From Bacteroidales bacterium UBA1266 (GTDB lineage: Bacteria; Bacteroidota; Bacteroidia; Bacteroidales; WCHB1-69): 6,057 nt of DNA. Under the pieces are notes generated by a model that had not been told where the DNA came from, did not search any database, and saw only the letters and a program-made list of their open reading frames with translations. A program made the position numbers and the translations under genes. The DNA is taken from the NCBI GenBank assembly GCA_002308135.1, contig DBVK01000027.1, forward strand, positions 10,524 to 16,580, in the 5' to 3' direction. Below are positions 5,224-6,057 of this stretch, in pieces (position 1 is the first letter of the stretch; every line of letters starts with the position of its first letter).

Positions 5224-6057
5224 TGAACATCTCTTTCGACCGGCATTATGTGCCCAGGGAGCGTAAAAACGCCTCCTATTATGTGTGCCATTTCTGCCGC
5301 TTGTTTATTGGAGCGCTTTTTGTTTTTTCGGCCTATGTCAAAGGGGTGGACCCTTTTGGCTTTGCCTTGAAAATCGAAGAGTATTTCCTCTCTTTCGGCA
5401 CGCAATTCCTGGTCCCGTTATCAATGCCTGCCGCCTGCGGCATGCTGGTGGTGGAGTTCCTGATAGGGGTTGCCATGCTGCTGAACATCCAGCCCCGTTT
5501 TTTCTCCTGGGTGCTGCTGCTGTTCATGCTCTTCTTCCTGGCGCTGACCTTCTACCTGGCTTATGCGCCGTCTATAGTGCAGCTGGTCAGCCGCTGGACA
5601 GGGTCTTCATACCGGCTTTCCGTACCGGGCGATTGCGGCTGTTTCGGGGATTTCATCCACCTGACCAATACCCAGACTTTCTATAAGAATGTGCTTTTCA
5701 TGCTGCCTACCTTGGTGGTGTTTTCCCAGCGCAGGCGTTTCAAAACCGAAAGCTTCCGTTACATCACCCAGTGGGGGCCGCTGGCGCTGGCGACGGTGTT
5801 TATGCTTTTCATGGAGGTGCACTGCCTCCGGCATGAGCCCTGGCACGATTTCCGCCCGTGGAAAAAGGGCCATTTCATTGCAGCTGAAACCTACTCCGAA
5901 GCGCCGCAGATGGATTTTGTGTTCCAATACCGCAACAAAGCCGACGGTTCCATGCGCGAGCTTACCATGGATGAGCTGACGGCCGTTTCAGAGGACAGCG
6001 CCTCCAATGCCGATCTGGAGAACAACTACGCCTATGCCGGAAGGCGGGAGAGGCTGG
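5220..6057 (+). CDS. DoxX/MauE-like polytopic membrane protein with CxC motif, C-terminus cut by window edge
   Basis: The frame is open from ATG at 5220 to the window end, giving 279 residues so far. The first part is membrane-embedded, with helices at about 25-43, 70-90, 94-116, 157-169 and 185-203, like the DoxX/MauE group of redox-associated membrane proteins. Between the third and fourth helices is G-D-C-G-C-F-G-D (C139, C141), the CGCFG signature seen in MauE-type proteins and a likely redox-active thiol pair. After the last helix a D-F-R-P-W-K-x-G motif introduces a hydrophilic domain, probably periplasmic, that begins with F-x-Y-R-N-K-x-D-G; this arrangement is known in Bacteroidales DoxX proteins. 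The start overlaps the DUF1599 stop (ATGA); a second ATG at 5223 is equally possible. From known Bacteroidales gene order tpiA often follows, but it lies outside this window. Exact substrate and partner are unknown. Confidence 0.87.
   Translation, partial: MMNISFDRHYVPRERKNASYYVCHFCRLFIGALFVFSAYVKGVDPFGFALKIEEYFLSFGTQFLVPLSMPAACGMLVVEFLIGVAMLLNIQPRFFSWVLLLFMLFFLALTFYLAYAPSIVQLVSRWTGSSYRLSVPGDCGCFGDFIHLTNTQTFYKNVLFMLPTLVVFSQRRRFKTESFRYITQWGPLALATVFMLFMEVHCLRHEPWHDFRPWKKGHFIAAETYSEAPQMDFVFQYRNKADGSMRELTMDELTAVSEDSASNADLENNYAYAGRRERL

Noticed and set aside
1..6057. Search for mobile elements, CRISPR repeats, tRNA genes or defence genes
   Set aside because: All long coding frames belong to housekeeping or envelope families, intergenic space is small, and no direct repeats, transposase, integrase or cloverleaf pattern was seen.

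Overview
The window looks like ordinary chromosomal DNA from a Bacteroidota bacterium, most likely of the order Bacteroidales. Three things support this. The DUF4294 and DUF1599-type proteins are typical of that group. A perfect Bacteroides-type -7 element (TAnnTTTG) sits just upstream of the plus-strand genes. The DUF1599 gene followed by a DoxX/MauE-like membrane protein gene is a familiar Bacteroidales pairing. Base composition is near 50% GC by eye, so the genus cannot be fixed. I see no tRNA, rRNA, CRISPR array, insertion sequence or phage gene.

Layout: positions 1-4521 are entirely minus-strand genes and 4678-6057 are plus-strand genes, with one divergent promoter region between them. 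Reading leftward from the divergence point, the first minus-strand group is a tight three-gene unit: a secreted DUF4294 protein, a lipoprotein thioredoxin with a WCRPC active site, and an RseC/MucC-family membrane protein with an N-terminal cysteine cluster. Spacing is 11 bp and then a 1-base overlap. After a 129 bp gap comes a second group: a lipoprotein membrane fusion protein and, 11 bp later, an RND efflux permease whose C-terminal part lies beyond position 1. No outer-membrane factor or regulator gene is visible for this pump.

Reading rightward, a DUF1599 protein made of two copies of one domain overlaps the start of a polytopic DoxX/MauE-like protein with a Cys-Gly-Cys-Phe-Gly motif; that gene runs off the right edge.

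Functionally the window combines a drug/metabolite efflux pump with an envelope thiol-redox theme: periplasmic thioredoxin, RseC-like cysteine protein, DoxX/MauE protein with CxC, and an unusually cysteine-rich pump adaptor. Whether these proteins work together is inference. No clearly new system is evident. The best leads are the DUF4294-thioredoxin-RseC unit placed apart from rnf genes, the duplicated DUF1599 protein, and the eight extra cysteines in the adaptor.
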